DNA of 64,000 nt from Zychaea mexicana (GCF_025766255.1 NW_026516722.1:1-64000); one strand, 5' to 3'. Positions 11,995-22,738 are shown, numbered from the stretch's first letter. Made by a program: numbers and translations. Notes: generated by a model from the sequence alone, not told the origin.

Positions 11995-14147
11995 ATGGAG
12001 CAAGAGCTCATTGAATTGCTGCTTTTTGCTAAAAAGGCGCTTTCGCGGGGTCAAGCCATTTGTGCACAAGCAAACGAACTATCGAACGAATCGGATCAAC
12101 ATGCAGAAATCATTGAGCGAACGTGGCCCAAAATCTTGTTTGTACGAAACCACATTTTGATACAACTGAGCACCCTCGAGCGAATACGTGAGTTTCTCTC
12201 TGTCAAGATTGAAGAAGTGCGAAGCTGCATCAAAGTAATTGTCGAACTGTCTACCTGTCTGTTTCAACTACGCATTCAAGCTAGTATTTATTTTGGTTTC
12301 AATGTATATATCTAAACGAATCGTATACATGGATATATATAGGATCGGGAAGAAACGTTCGCCAAAGTATCGCTGGATTTACAAAACACATTTCAAGTAC
12401 TGGAGAAATGTCATATTGACGAAAGCATCTTAAGATATAACAACGAACAAGGCAAGCAGACGACTCTTTTCGACTACATTGATCATCAGTCTGTGCTGGA
12501 GCTACAAAAATTGGCAGATGATGAAATTGGAGAAATAGAGGTTAGTTACCCTTTCTTTCTTCGCCCTGATATGACATGATAAGCTTTTTGAGACTGATAA
12601 TATGTCTGTATGTGTACATATGTGTGTATCAAATTAGAACTTATGCTCATCGCTAATGTCAACTGCGAAAACATTATCCAATACCATATCCGAACTGGCA
12701 TCATTGCAAGAAGCTGCATTGTCGATCTCATTGGACGAATCAGCTTCCGCCTTTTCGGACGAGAAGGCACAAATCCGAGAAAATATCATTTCGAAAATGG
12801 CAGAAATTCTGACAAGTTTAATGTACCATTATGACCAACTGGGTGACGCTACTCGGTAAGCGTGACTTTAGTGATTGAAAGAAGTGGATGGAACTAGAGA
12901 AGTCAAAATACGCTAATTAAAGTGTTTTTTCCCTTGGATTTAGGTTATGTCAATCGGATCCAGATGCTCAGTTGGATATTTCCGGTAAGCGCTCGCTATA
13001 ATCGAGAATTAATATATTTTTTGTATTTGCCATCAGCCTGATCTCACAAACGTTTTGTAGTATTACAAAGAGATCATGATCAAGTACCGGTGATATTGGA
13101 AGAACTGGATGAGTCTTTGGATATAGTGGAATCGATCAGGTAACTGACTTGACAATAGCAACATGTTGGGGAGACTTGTTACTGACTCTATCTAAAACAT
13201 ATAGTGAGGAGATGCGAGTACGAATGCAAGTATACTCGTCTGTCCAGGAAGAACTCCTGAAAGTGCTACTACAGCTAGAAAAATTTAGTACACCTGGTGG
13301 ACAGGCAGATACTATAAGTGAAAAAATGATAAACGCGGAGGTACGGAAAAAGTACACAAGAGAGAGAAAAAAGGAAAACGTGTGGCACTGAACTGAGTAT
13401 GTCTTCTATTTTGTGGAAACGATTAGGGGGAAATGAAATCTCATGAGCAGAAATTGGCGGCTTTTTTCAAGGAACTGATGTCTCTTGCTGACTGGTAAGA
13501 TTGTTTGTTTTTGTTTTGTTTTTTAATTTAAATCTTGCTCAATCCCTCGGCAATCACAAGACTGTTGGACTCAGAGTTGGGGAAATCTAGGTATCAAGTA
13601 TATGCTGCTTCGTATAGTCACCTTGTCCTCGAAATCGAAAGACGAAGAAAGGCAATGGAAAAGCAGGATGAGCTCTATCGAGAACTGATCAAGTCTTTCG
13701 AAGACTCTTATGATGGTACTGCATATTCTTTGTAACATAACGATGGTTTTTATGCTTACTTGATGAATTAAAGATCTAACTATAACACAATATTACAGAT
13801 GAATTACAAGAACGTAATCGATGGTTTGCACAGCATGGAGAATATTTACCTGCCGATTTATGTCAATTTATGATGGTAAAGTGCCCAAACATTGTTAGTT
13901 CTAGAAAGTATGATGGTGTAATTAAAATGTTCTGTATCTATGCATGTAATTATAGGACCCACCGTCGCGACTATCTGTACAAATAGATGAACAGCCAAGG
14001 AAGCTTCCCGAGCTATCCAAAGCAACCATAAGAAAGGTAAATTTATGTTCAAGTGCTGGGGGAATGAATTTGACATCAAACTCAACGCGAGCAATTTTAT
14101 GCGCATAACAGGCACTGGCAGATATACACGAACGCGATGCTTCATGA
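11995..14147 (+). CDS. ATG17: Autophagy scaffold protein Atg17
   Basis: Eleven small exons (11995-12234, 12343-12540, 12638-12855, 12944-12984, 13061-13139, 13205-13340, 13427-13494, 13591-13715, 13799-13875, 13956-14036, 14112-14147) give 286 residues with all phases consistent. Recognition rests on several Atg17 landmarks in order: an N-terminal FAKKALSRG helix, TLFDYID, the VLEIERRRK region, the WFAQHGEYLPADL segment and the DPPSRL end. Atg17 dimers scaffold the Atg1 kinase complex at the phagophore assembly site and bridge to the Atg29/Atg31 or Atg101 modules. The protein is almost all helix or coiled coil. It is shorter than the roughly 400-500 residues usual in yeasts and filamentous ascomycetes. 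Small exons and weak conservation leave some boundary risk. Confidence 0.82.
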
Positions 14148-14354
14148 GCATAATACAATGCGAAGAGAGAAAGGGATTCCTCTTAGATAACAATATACAC
14201 GCATTTATACCCGAAAAACAAGAACAGTAACAACAGCATCGTGTATTTTGTAATGTAAAGCTATTACTGCATGAAAAAAATAGCCTGGATCTGAAATGGA
14301 AACTGAAGAGCGGGGTGTTTCCTTTCTTTCTCTTTATTATTTGTTGCACCACTG

Positions 14355-14624
14355 ATGGAACTACCCAAAACGTTTTTATTGAAAACTTCGCGTTGCGATG
14401 ACATTACCGTCACCATGGACAACGACAAGTCCTGCACACTAAGATACTTGAACCAAGTCGGAGAACTTGCCAATTGGCATGTGTTTCAACAAGACGAAGG
14501 CGATGAATGGGATGCAGCTGTCATTGTGCAAGCAATCAAGGCATTGCCTTTTGTCGACGATGTTCAAGTCAACCAAACTAAACGACGACACCAAAAGCGA
14601 TCCGTTGTTTCACAGGAGGGATGA
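14355..14624 (+). CDS. Stand-alone kexin-type S8 prodomain-like protein
   Basis: A single open frame for 89 residues. It matches the prodomain of kexin/proprotein convertases end to end: a strand TFLLKTS (6-12), the core YLNQVGEL..WHVF (31-44), then VIVQAIKALPFVDDVQV and a closing basic cluster KRRHQKR (76-82), where convertase prodomains are cut. No S8 catalytic domain follows: the frame stops seven residues later and the next gene is a permease. It could be an intramolecular-chaperone or inhibitor-like protein acting in trans on Kex2, comparable in idea to yeast Pbi2 for proteinase B. It could also be a truncated kexin. The in-frame sequence just upstream of the ATG is hydrophobic when translated, but a TGA lies above it and no ATG is present. 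That stretch is CT-rich and more likely promoter. Confidence 0.6.
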   Translation: MELPKTFLLKTSRCDDITVTMDNDKSCTLRYLNQVGELANWHVFQQDEGDEWDAAVIVQAIKALPFVDDVQVNQTKRRHQKRSVVSQEG

Positions 14625-14700
14625 AACGCGGCAGTTCGGGATCGGATAATAAAAAGGGCTTTTGAGAGAAATGAGTGAGTTAAGACAATCCTAGAACATA

Positions 14701-14708
14701 TATAAAAA
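14701..14708 (+). promoter_or_regulatory. Putative TATA box of UPF0014 gene
   Basis: tataaaaa lies 67 bp upstream of the ATG at 14775, a usual spacing for a fungal core promoter. It sits in the 150 bp gap after the prodomain gene. Confidence 0.5.
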
Positions 14709-14774
14709 GCAGCGAGTGGGACATCAACAGGAATATTTTATTCTCTCAATTCTCATCCACCAAAAGCACAATAC

Positions 14775-16264
14775 ATGGCTTCAACCGATATCATCACGGT
14801 TCTGTTTACAGGCGATGGTGGACGTATCTCGGCTACTTTCACATGGTGGAATGTCGCTGTAGCAGCTGCATTTATCCTCATCAATGGTAATAACAACGAC
14901 AGAAACCCGCATTGCACTTTTGTTACCATTCCACGTTTCTGTATATGGTTGTTAATGACAAGCAATAATAAAAATCAAATTGCCGGCCTATATTAGTCTT
15001 TATGTCCATGTCGCTGCGGTTAAAGCTCGAAGGTCCATTACTCATCAGCTCGATACGATGTGTTATACAACTTACGCTTATGGTATCTACGACGAGCACT
15101 TGCTTGCTAAACACTACGTCCCAAGAAAGCACGCATACTAATGTACTGTGTGGTACAGGGCCTCATTTTGCAGGATGTCTTTCGAGCACAGAATCCATAT
15201 TACGTTGCATTTATGACAGGTAATAAGCATGGCGAGGCACGCATACTGCAGAGCAAGCGAAGTGACACACTACTAAATCTACTACCAATTATAGCTGTTC
15301 TAATACTATTGAGTACGTATGAGACGGTATATGACAAATCGGATCGCACCTGGCATGGAATGGTAAAAGAAAACATAATAACAAACAACCCCTGATACCG
15401 CATGATATTACGGAGTAAATACATCATCGTGCTAAAGTCATTTTAAAATAATTATGATGCGCTTTTATGATCATCGCTATATTTAGTTCATGACAGTCCT
15501 TGTCAACACTGCATTTTCGACACTTTTGATTGGCATCATTGGCACACGGTGGGCCATGGAAGAAAAGAACTTTTGGGTACCAGAAATCTTTATTCCGACC
15601 ATTGGTCTATTACTCGGCATTACTACTGGCTCTATGGCTGTCAGCTTAGATAATTGTCTGACCGAGCTGACTGAGAATCAAGGTCGCATTGAGACGTATC
15701 TGGCATACGGCGCTACGCGATTTGAGGCCTCGAGATCGATTGCTATTGACGCTGTACGACTAGCGATGTTGCCCACAATTAATCGCATGTCGATCGTTGG
15801 TCTCATCACCATACCAGGCACCATGAGTGGTCAAATATTAAACAACGTTCCCATCATGAATGCGGTTCGCTATCAGATAGTCATCTCTTTCATGATATCA
15901 GCGAGTTCGGGTATAGCTGTCTTGGGAGTTGTAGCAGTAAGATTTATTTACCAATTTTCTCAAAAAAAGTACAGCGGCTACTTTGTGATGTATACATTAT
16001 TTTCACTGATTATCTCACTATTCTTGCTTAACATTATGGTACTGATAGATGTGTATGCATGCAATAGTTGATGGGAAACATCGCTTGCGAGCAGAGCGTG
16101 TAAACAAAGTCCATATACCTATACTCTACGATATCAAGCGTTTAATTATTGGTGTGTGGAAGAAGGCAACACGTACACTATGTGGTTGTTGTAAAAGATC
16201 CTTGAAAAGCGCAGACGACGAACGACGACCATTATTATCCAGCAATCGAGTGGATGAGGATTAG
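14775..16264 (+). CDS. UPF0014 / FetB-like membrane permease
   Basis: Six exons (14775-14886, 14997-15082, 15159-15219, 15295-15362, 15487-15936, 16049-16264) give 330 residues. About seven hydrophobic segments are visible. Family landmarks are the GATRFEASRSIAIDAVR stretch and LITIPGTMSGQIL, which correspond to the conserved GAT...A and P-G-MMSG motifs of bacterial FetB (YbbM) and plant STAR2/ALS3. Those are the membrane halves of ABC-type exporters linked to iron/peroxide stress in E. coli or aluminium tolerance in plants. The ATPase half (FetA/STAR1) is not adjacent and would have to be encoded elsewhere. The C-terminal 70 residues are basic, Cys-containing (CGCC) and cytosolic; this tail is not part of the bacterial proteins. 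The last intron could be placed otherwise. Confidence 0.82.
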
Positions 16265-16281
16265 TCTTTAGCAATAACAGC

Positions 16282-16907
16282 ATGGACGACAAAAGGTATG
16301 GTATACGAATATTAAATTAACTTACGAATTAGTGAATTTATTTGATGCGCACCAAAATATAGTTGCCCATATTCACATGTATCTATTAGCTGTCACCTGG
16401 CTACACAAGGCGAAAGCGATGCACCTCACTTTGATTCCAAGGGTCTGCTGAAAAAACGGAGACTTGAAACGGATGGGAGCAGCTTTATAAGCACCAGATT
16501 GCCTTTGTACGTACTGATGTGTGGTTCTTAATAATAACGCATTCAGCTAACAGCATGAAATAGAGTAAAAATGAGCCCATATTAAATTATGTGTAGTACT
16601 AAGATAAAATTTGGAACCATATCCTTGATGAAATAAAGATTAAAACTGTCTTGTTTATATGTCATCTAAGAGTATGTAGTACAGCGAACTATCTACCTGT
16701 GAAATATGATGCTGAGCGGAGTCGGTTGTATCTTTGGGAAAGGTCAATGAGGCTGAAACCATTTTGTCATCCTTTTGCATACAAGGTGTTGGGCTTGACA
16801 AGTGGCGATAAATATGTGTTGTATACTAGAGACCAAACGAGACCATCCACATCGTGCACTATGTTGCTGAAAAGGCCACTACTACATACATAAAAAGAAC
16901 TTTGTGA
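16282..16907 (+). CDS. Unrecognised small multi-exon gene
   Basis: Not seen as one open frame, but consecutive exons join in phase: 16282-16295 (MDDK plus AG), 16390-16506, 16680-16785 and perhaps 16830-16907, for about 104 residues. Exon 2 carries a basic KKRR, a possible nuclear signal. Exon 3 is compact and charged (LPVKYDAERSRLYLWERS). The 3' end is unresolved. Without the last 44-bp intron the frame runs to a stop at 16893. A third open frame continues from about 16914 to about 17090. No family was recognised. It begins only 17 bp after the permease stop, so the two transcripts may overlap or this may be a 3' exon cluster of a longer messenger. Low confidence; transcript data would settle it. 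Confidence 0.35.
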
Positions 16908-19007
16908 TAGATAGGATGCCTTATACACGCAAGGATCTTCGCAAAACAACATTATCAACAATAAGGGATTCAACACCACTACAATGGCACTCATACGGTT
17001 ACTAAGAAATACCTTATTGATGTTTCTTTACAGTATTTATAGAAGCAAGATCTTTTCAAGACTTTATTACATAGACAGAGGATGTATGTAATAAGGAAAA
17101 GTAGCAATGGAAAATAGAGTAAACTGAGGAAGCTGCTGCCGAGCCCCCTAAAGCTTACAACTGTCAACGTTCAACCCTCGCTAAGTTTTGGAGCTATCAA
17201 ACAAAACAAGGGTAGCAGAGAATACTAGTGAAAATTGCTCTCGCTAACTTTCAGCCCTCATTAGCTTTACTTAGATTTTGGGAATTCACACTATAAAATT
17301 AACAAGGATCTACTATCTTGGAAAGTACAGGATGACTATGTATGAAAGTATTTAAAAGTGCCAGCCAGCGCAGTAAGACAAAGTTGAAGGACTGTTCATC
17401 AGGCGGAATGAAGCCTGTACGAAGTATGTCCTGGATTCACTCTCGCATATTCATAGAACGTGTGCATATTTCATATGGAGAGATACTTTTAATCTAAGCT
17501 TGATTTGACCCGCAACTGTACATCATTGGCAGAGCTTCTTAAAATGAAATTAGTACACATACAAAAGGTCGAGTATCCTTATGTACACATTTGATTTTTT
17601 TGATAACTCGGGCGGCAATTATGCTTTTGGAAAGTTTGAACAGCTAGCTTTCGGGTTACGATTGGGACGATTATCGTGAAATTTGTCACACTGAACATGA
17701 GTCCATCATATAAATAAGTTCATACGATTAGCTCATACCAACTTTAGCTAGCCAGGGGTTAGCTGAACGAAAACGGGAATTCCAACTTTAACAGCAACAG
17801 AATAAACAGCAGCATGTGTCCCGTTTTATTGATGCATGTTGTGAATAATTGCTATTTTTCTCCACTTCTAACGATGGCCATAACAATTTCAAGTGAATCG
17901 TGTATTTGCAACAATTGCATTATTGACAGGTTAAGGTACGATTTGATATCATGACAGGTCAGATCCCGAACGGTGCATCCTTTATGAACGCAATTGGTTG
18001 TCAAAAACCATACCTTTCATGATCTCGCTGGAATTTGGTAACCGCACCCGCGTATGGTTGTAAAATGAGTGTATGTGCTGGTACTACTTTAAGTTGTGTT
18101 AACAGTTCGTGGTGGATGGTTTAAAGTGTGTAATCCCCTCTCTTGTTACCACGTATTAAACGCACAATTTATACAAGGATGTGGACGCGTGCAGAAATCG
18201 AAGGTAAGCATAGCTTAAGAGTGGAATACGCTATATAAACAGAGTAGTGCGATATGATATTCAGCACTGTGTGTTTAGAAGAATGCAACGGGTGCACCAT
18301 GGGTATGTCGAGAATGGCGAACGACGATCATTACGGTATAATTGAATAGACCTGTGGATGAGGAGTAAAACAACTCTGCTATTAATGAAAAGATATTAAA
18401 CCAAGGGAGGCAATGTAACAGTCATACGTTGAAAGGGTCTCTCAAATCGTCATCATGTATATACTTTTAAATTAAAGTTATGGTATCATTATATACTCCA
18501 AGCTCTCTATTATGATACTGGTACTGCGTCCCCCTAGCTGTTGCTGCTGCAAGGTAAAAGAAGTGATGACAGACGACAGATTATCTCCAGCCCCCGATCA
18601 TATTTGATCGACTGGTCTACTTGGAAATCAAGATTCTGCTTATTGCTTTAAGGGATGGCGACGCGCACACGCATGTATGAGGGTTACACGTGACGGGGTA
18701 AGGGCGTCATACATTGTATGTAGTTAAAGAACATCTTATCATGTATTATAATCGATATAGTAAGATGTTACATGTTGGGAGAACAGGTCCACGGAACGAA
18801 TGAAAACAAGAGGTCAATTTAAAAAAGCAAATATTAATGCACGATTGCATGCACGACAATAATCGGCCCCTGATTTCTTCTTAACAACTCTTCATGATGG
18901 TTATAATGTCTCTTTCTCTTTTCTTATTTTGAAAATAAGAAAAACACTAATTTATTCATACGTCGTGTAACCTCGATAGCCTCTGATCAATCAAAACACT
19001 ACTAGTA
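16908..19007. other. Gene-poor AT-rich interval
   Basis: About 2.1 kb without a supported gene. It may hold the 3' end of the unresolved small gene (open frame to about 17090) and the promoter of the transcription factor. A 49-codon frame starts at 17342. A pair of exon-like bits at 18179-18348 encodes a CxxC motif (CNGC), but nothing downstream confirms it. No repeat family, tRNA or transposon end was recognised. Confidence 0.45.
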
Positions 19008-21287
19008 ATGTTTGAAAGGCAAAGCGCATACGATAAAAAGAAGGTGAGTAAAGGGAAGCTCAGTGTGCCAGAAAGCAAGACTCCCTTCATCATGATTGGC
19101 CTAGTCCACCTGGGAGCAGCAAATTCATTCGTCAAGTTTTTTTTGTATTCACCCCCCCAGCCGTGTTCGGGTGGTTGCCGTGACACCAGCCGTTGTTGGC
19201 CCAGCGCAACCGATGCTTGCCTCTCTCGTATGCCGTCAACTAAGCTTAACGGATCTATCCCTATAGATCACTTTTTGAAAGAAGCACTCCAAATCTTGCG
19301 ACATGCCAGTGTGTCAGTAACAGCTCCTGACAATGCAGACGTTACTGACCACGACAACTATAGCAATGACGACGACGACGACTACGACGATCGACCTAGG
19401 AATAATAGCGACAAGGATCAACAAGCTGTCACCTGGAAGCTGAATTTGTCTCCTACCACAATGACACTGGACACCAACATTCAAACGATCACCGGTTTGG
19501 AAAAGGTTCTAGAGCAGCTCAGTCTGAACATACAACCAAGACCACCACCGTTAAAACAACCTCCCTTGATTTCGTCTCACGAGTACCAGATGCCGGATTA
19601 CCTGCACTCAATCGCCACAGCGCTGTATCTATCCTCTGTGTTTCCACTACCAAAAGCAGACATTTTTCGGCAATTCAACTCGATGCAATTGATGCGTCAG
19701 TGCATCCAAGCATTTGTCATGTGTGATGGTGCGATCTTCTTTCATATTCCTCGCCTCCTGGCCGAAACAGAACTGGTGTTAACGCATCCTGCAGCATCCA
19801 AGGAACACCCCATCGAAACCTTATTGGTGCTCAGTATATGCTCTTTGATGATTCGGCATGTTATGATGCACAAGCAAGGTCCTCCACAAATTGCGGCTGG
19901 TTTGATGCACGCATATTACGCGCACGCACGTCTCCTGTTGCAAGATCTATTTGATACTTGTCATATATCTGTGGTTCAGGCGTTATTCATGCTATCTGTG
20001 TATCCGCAAGGACATGTGGATATGTTCTCACCTTCAAGGACGCGCTCGCCATTGTTTTCGGTAGCACTGCGGCTCGCGCTCTCCATGGATCTCCATCGGA
20101 TCGATCTACACAACGATGACGACGACGACAACAACAACAACAATACTGACGAAAACGAAAATACCGCGGGATCGGAGGAAAAGGAAAAACTACGACGGTT
20201 TTCATGGATGCTGCTATGTGCGGATTACTTTGCAGATTGGAATGGCTCGGGGACAGCGGGACGAATTAATGTAGCGGATTGGCACGTCAATTTTCCACAG
20301 CCATTACCAGATGAACAACAGGCGGCAAAACGAGTTGAATATTTGGCACTCTATTCACGCGTCGTCATGATTCGCAAAATGCACCTCTTTCGATCCGCGT
20401 ATTCCATCGTACATCGATCACCGAAGGGACGCGAATCATCCACGGATGAAATGCTCTTTGAAAAGTACATGAACACACCCGCCCCCTTTCAACTCAAACA
20501 AGATTTGATGGATTCTAGTACCAAGACTTGGTCACGATCCGATTTGGAGCCATTGCTTTTGCACACGTTGTACTATGACACCCTGATATCTACCCATGTA
20601 CCCTTCCTTCCGAAAAGATATCTGCAAACGCTTGAACGCGAAAGATCAATACGCGAATCCCATGTCAAAGACATATTCGATCGGATTAGCCAATCATCAG
20701 CACCAGCATCACAGCCATCATCCTCACGACTACCAGACTATGCATCCTTTTCAAAAGGCTCGGATTTGTACAGTAATCGAAGATCCCTGAGTAATGGCGG
20801 TGGTGATGGCGATCTATCAGCATCATTGTTATCAGCCACTGATGCGGAATTTCATACGGTTGTGGGCTGCTTGGATGCCGCTAGTCACTTGACTCTTGTT
20901 CTGGAGCTCTTGCTCGTGGTGGATCCCATCGGCTGCTACCACAGTCCGGTGTATGGCGCATTGACCACTGCTCACGTGTACCATATGCTCGAAACCAACA
21001 GCCAAGATGCAGATGTAGTCAACGTATGCCGTATCAACCTAGTGCGGACGTTCCGAATCATCCAGCAGGCGCGTTTGATTCATGCGGATGCAGTAGTGCT
21101 ATATCTACAGCGGATACTTCCTCAGTGGATGGCAATATCGACGGATGAACCGACTCTTCGGTTGCAGCAGCAAGCGTGTGGAACCATGCAAACTCTTCGG
21201 GAGAGGGCTAAATCAAAAGGAGCTTCCATTCACAATTCATCTCCGGCTGATGACAGTTTGCAGGTTGTAAAGACAGAATCCACATGA
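19008..21287 (+). CDS. Fungal-specific transcription factor (Fungal_trans-like)
   Basis: An open frame for 759 residues. A likely intron 19044-19160 (gtgagt donor, pyrimidine-rich acceptor) is in frame and stop-free, so it may or may not be removed. The middle homology region is recognised by ALRLALSMDLHR (353-364), the usual end of the Fungal_trans domain of Zn2Cys6 regulators, with helical repeats from about 195 on. At 53-63 the sequence PCSGGCRDTSRC looks like the second half of a Zn2Cys6 cluster, with the middle Cys shifted by one position. The first Cys half was not found upstream. Two acidic/Asn runs (119-135 and 370-390) are low complexity. It is probably a nuclear regulator; the target genes are unknown. 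The true N-terminus may lie in an unidentified upstream exon. Confidence 0.72.
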   Translation: MFERQSAYDKKKVSKGKLSVPESKTPFIMIGLVHLGAANSFVKFFLYSPPQPCSGGCRDTSRCWPSATDACLSRMPSTKLNGSIPIDHFLKEALQILRHASVSVTAPDNADVTDHDNYSNDDDDDYDDRPRNNSDKDQQAVTWKLNLSPTTMTLDTNIQTITGLEKVLEQLSLNIQPRPPPLKQPPLISSHEYQMPDYLHSIATALYLSSVFPLPKADIFRQFNSMQLMRQCIQAFVMCDGAIFFHIPRLLAETELVLTHPAASKEHPIETLLVLSICSLMIRHVMMHKQGPPQIAAGLMHAYYAHARLLLQDLFDTCHISVVQALFMLSVYPQGHVDMFSPSRTRSPLFSVALRLALSMDLHRIDLHNDDDDDNNNNNTDENENTAGSEEKEKLRRFSWMLLCADYFADWNGSGTAGRINVADWHVNFPQPLPDEQQAAKRVEYLALYSRVVMIRKMHLFRSAYSIVHRSPKGRESSTDEMLFEKYMNTPAPFQLKQDLMDSSTKTWSRSDLEPLLLHTLYYDTLISTHVPFLPKRYLQTLERERSIRESHVKDIFDRISQSSAPASQPSSSRLPDYASFSKGSDLYSNRRSLSNGGGDGDLSASLLSATDAEFHTVVGCLDAASHLTLVLELLLVVDPIGCYHSPVYGALTTAHVYHMLETNSQDADVVNVCRINLVRTFRIIQQARLIHADAVVLYLQRILPQWMAISTDEPTLRLQQQACGTMQTLRERAKSKGASIHNSSPADDSLQVVKTEST

Positions 21288-21309
21288 TGATGATGATGAT
21301 GATGATGAT
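21284..21309. repeat. (ATG)n microsatellite over the stop codon
   Basis: About eight ATG/TGA units. The first TGA in frame is the stop codon of the transcription factor, so length changes here would not alter the protein. Confidence 0.9.
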
Positions 21310-21538
21310 TATGTACATACCCCACCATTTACAATAACAACGTCAATCCCCTTTCCTTCATCCTTCTATATCCTACCATGAACAAGCGCACGCACACGTC
21401 CTCGAAACGGAGCAAAAAAAGCAATACACGACATATACATACAACCAAGAGAGCTGCACATACCCAACCATGTTGATTCGTTTTTACTTTTATATTATCC
21501 TCTTTTCATATTCGTTGTCTCTCAAATACATATTTTTT

Positions 21539-22499
21539 TTATTGGATGTTGAATTCACGACCCATGACCTCCATCACTGCTTGATTGCACATCTTGGCAT
21601 ATGGGTTTTCGCTAACCACAATCTCTCTTGCAATTGGACTTCCATGCTTGGCGCCTATTGAATTTGCAGAGTTAGTGCACAATCTTTCAGGTAGCTCACT
21701 AGGTTCCTTTGCTACTGTTCCCTTCATCAAACATACCCAGCTGGAAATCGTCCAGTGATCCATCCTTGTCACCCATCTGTTTCTTCAGGATAGCTCGTTG
21801 TGTGTATGCCTATATACACACGTTCGGTCGGAAAATCAGTAATGTGGCTGTGTGTACTACGCGCACTCCCTAAAGATCTACTTGCCTGTCTCAAAATCCA
21901 GTTTTGATCATTAGCCTTTTCAATTGCACTATCCAGGTCCTTCATGGCAGCTTCGTTGTTTTTCATCAATCGATGGACTTGGGCACTGTTGTAGTCATGA
22001 CAAAAGTGTTAAAAAAATGACAGCCTTTTGTTTCACGACAGTTGCAAACTAGAAAGAAATGCTAAGCTTTGATACAATACCGATTGTTATAAGCTGCGGC
22101 GTATGCAGGTTCCCGACTTATGCATGCATCCAAGGAGTTTAATGCATCTTGTACCTTCCCGTTGTTTGCGTGTTCTATGCCTTCGTGCTCCAACTGTTTG
22201 AGCTCTTTAAGAAGTTCAGGATCGATACTGCTGGCTAAAAATATGGGATATATTGCATCATGGAAATCTCTCAGCAACAGTGCAATTGCATATAGTTACA
22301 AAGCCGAATCGAAGATCAATTACCATAGGCATCTTTATCTTGGGTATCCGGCGGAGGAAATCCTTGACCTTGTAATTCTGTATCAAGTTACATAGAAAGT
22401 TAGTATACACGCTAGTTGTGCCCTCTCAACATAACAGAGATGTAAAGACTTGCCTGGGTTGAAGATCAGTTCTAGTACTGCGTTGTCGGATGCAATCAT
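21539..22499 (-). CDS. TTC36-like tetratricopeptide protein
   Basis: Six exons on the minus strand (22454-22499, 22324-22377, 22081-22234, 21886-21985, 21737-21809, 21539-21654) give 180 residues; animal TTC36 is about 190. The N-terminus (AVLELIFNP), the TPR core (EPAYAAAYNNRAQVHRL) and the C-terminus (ENPYAKMCNQAV..VMG) align along the whole length with animal TTC36. Three TPR units are present between about 45 and 150. TPR folds bind partner peptides; animal TTC36 has been linked to Hsp70 and cilia, but a fungal role is unknown. Introns 1 and 4 both start with the rare GC donor in perfect CAG|GCAAGT context. Homology on both sides confirms the joins. Confidence 0.86.
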
Positions 22500-22677
22500 G
22501 TTTAGTCAGAAAGAAACGAAAAGTCAAAAGACGAAAAGGAAGAGAGGAGGAAAGAAGTGTAAAGGAAATTGCGCGCGACCTGTAAGATTTTATTATGATG
22601 CATTGCAGGCGTGGGAATTTTCATGTAGTCACACGATTGGAGGAAAAGACGGGGAGATAAAATAGAGTCATTATTTA

Positions 22678-22702
22678 TGTGTGTGTGTGTGTGTGTGTGT
22701 GT
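22678..22702. repeat. (TG)n microsatellite
   Basis: About twelve TG units in the short gap between the TTC36-like gene and the 3' end of the SH3 adaptor gene. Confidence 0.95.
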
Positions 22703-22738
22703 ATTAAATACCAATACTATTACAGTGCTATTCCAACT

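Noticed and set aside
17342..17491. 49-codon plus-strand ORF
   Set aside because: Too short, no homology cue, no promoter or splice context.
18179..18348. Two exon-like bits giving a CNGC motif, considered as the missing first half of the zinc cluster
   Set aside because: The surrounding residues lack the basic pattern of a Zn2Cys6 domain, and the frame ends quickly without a link to 19008.
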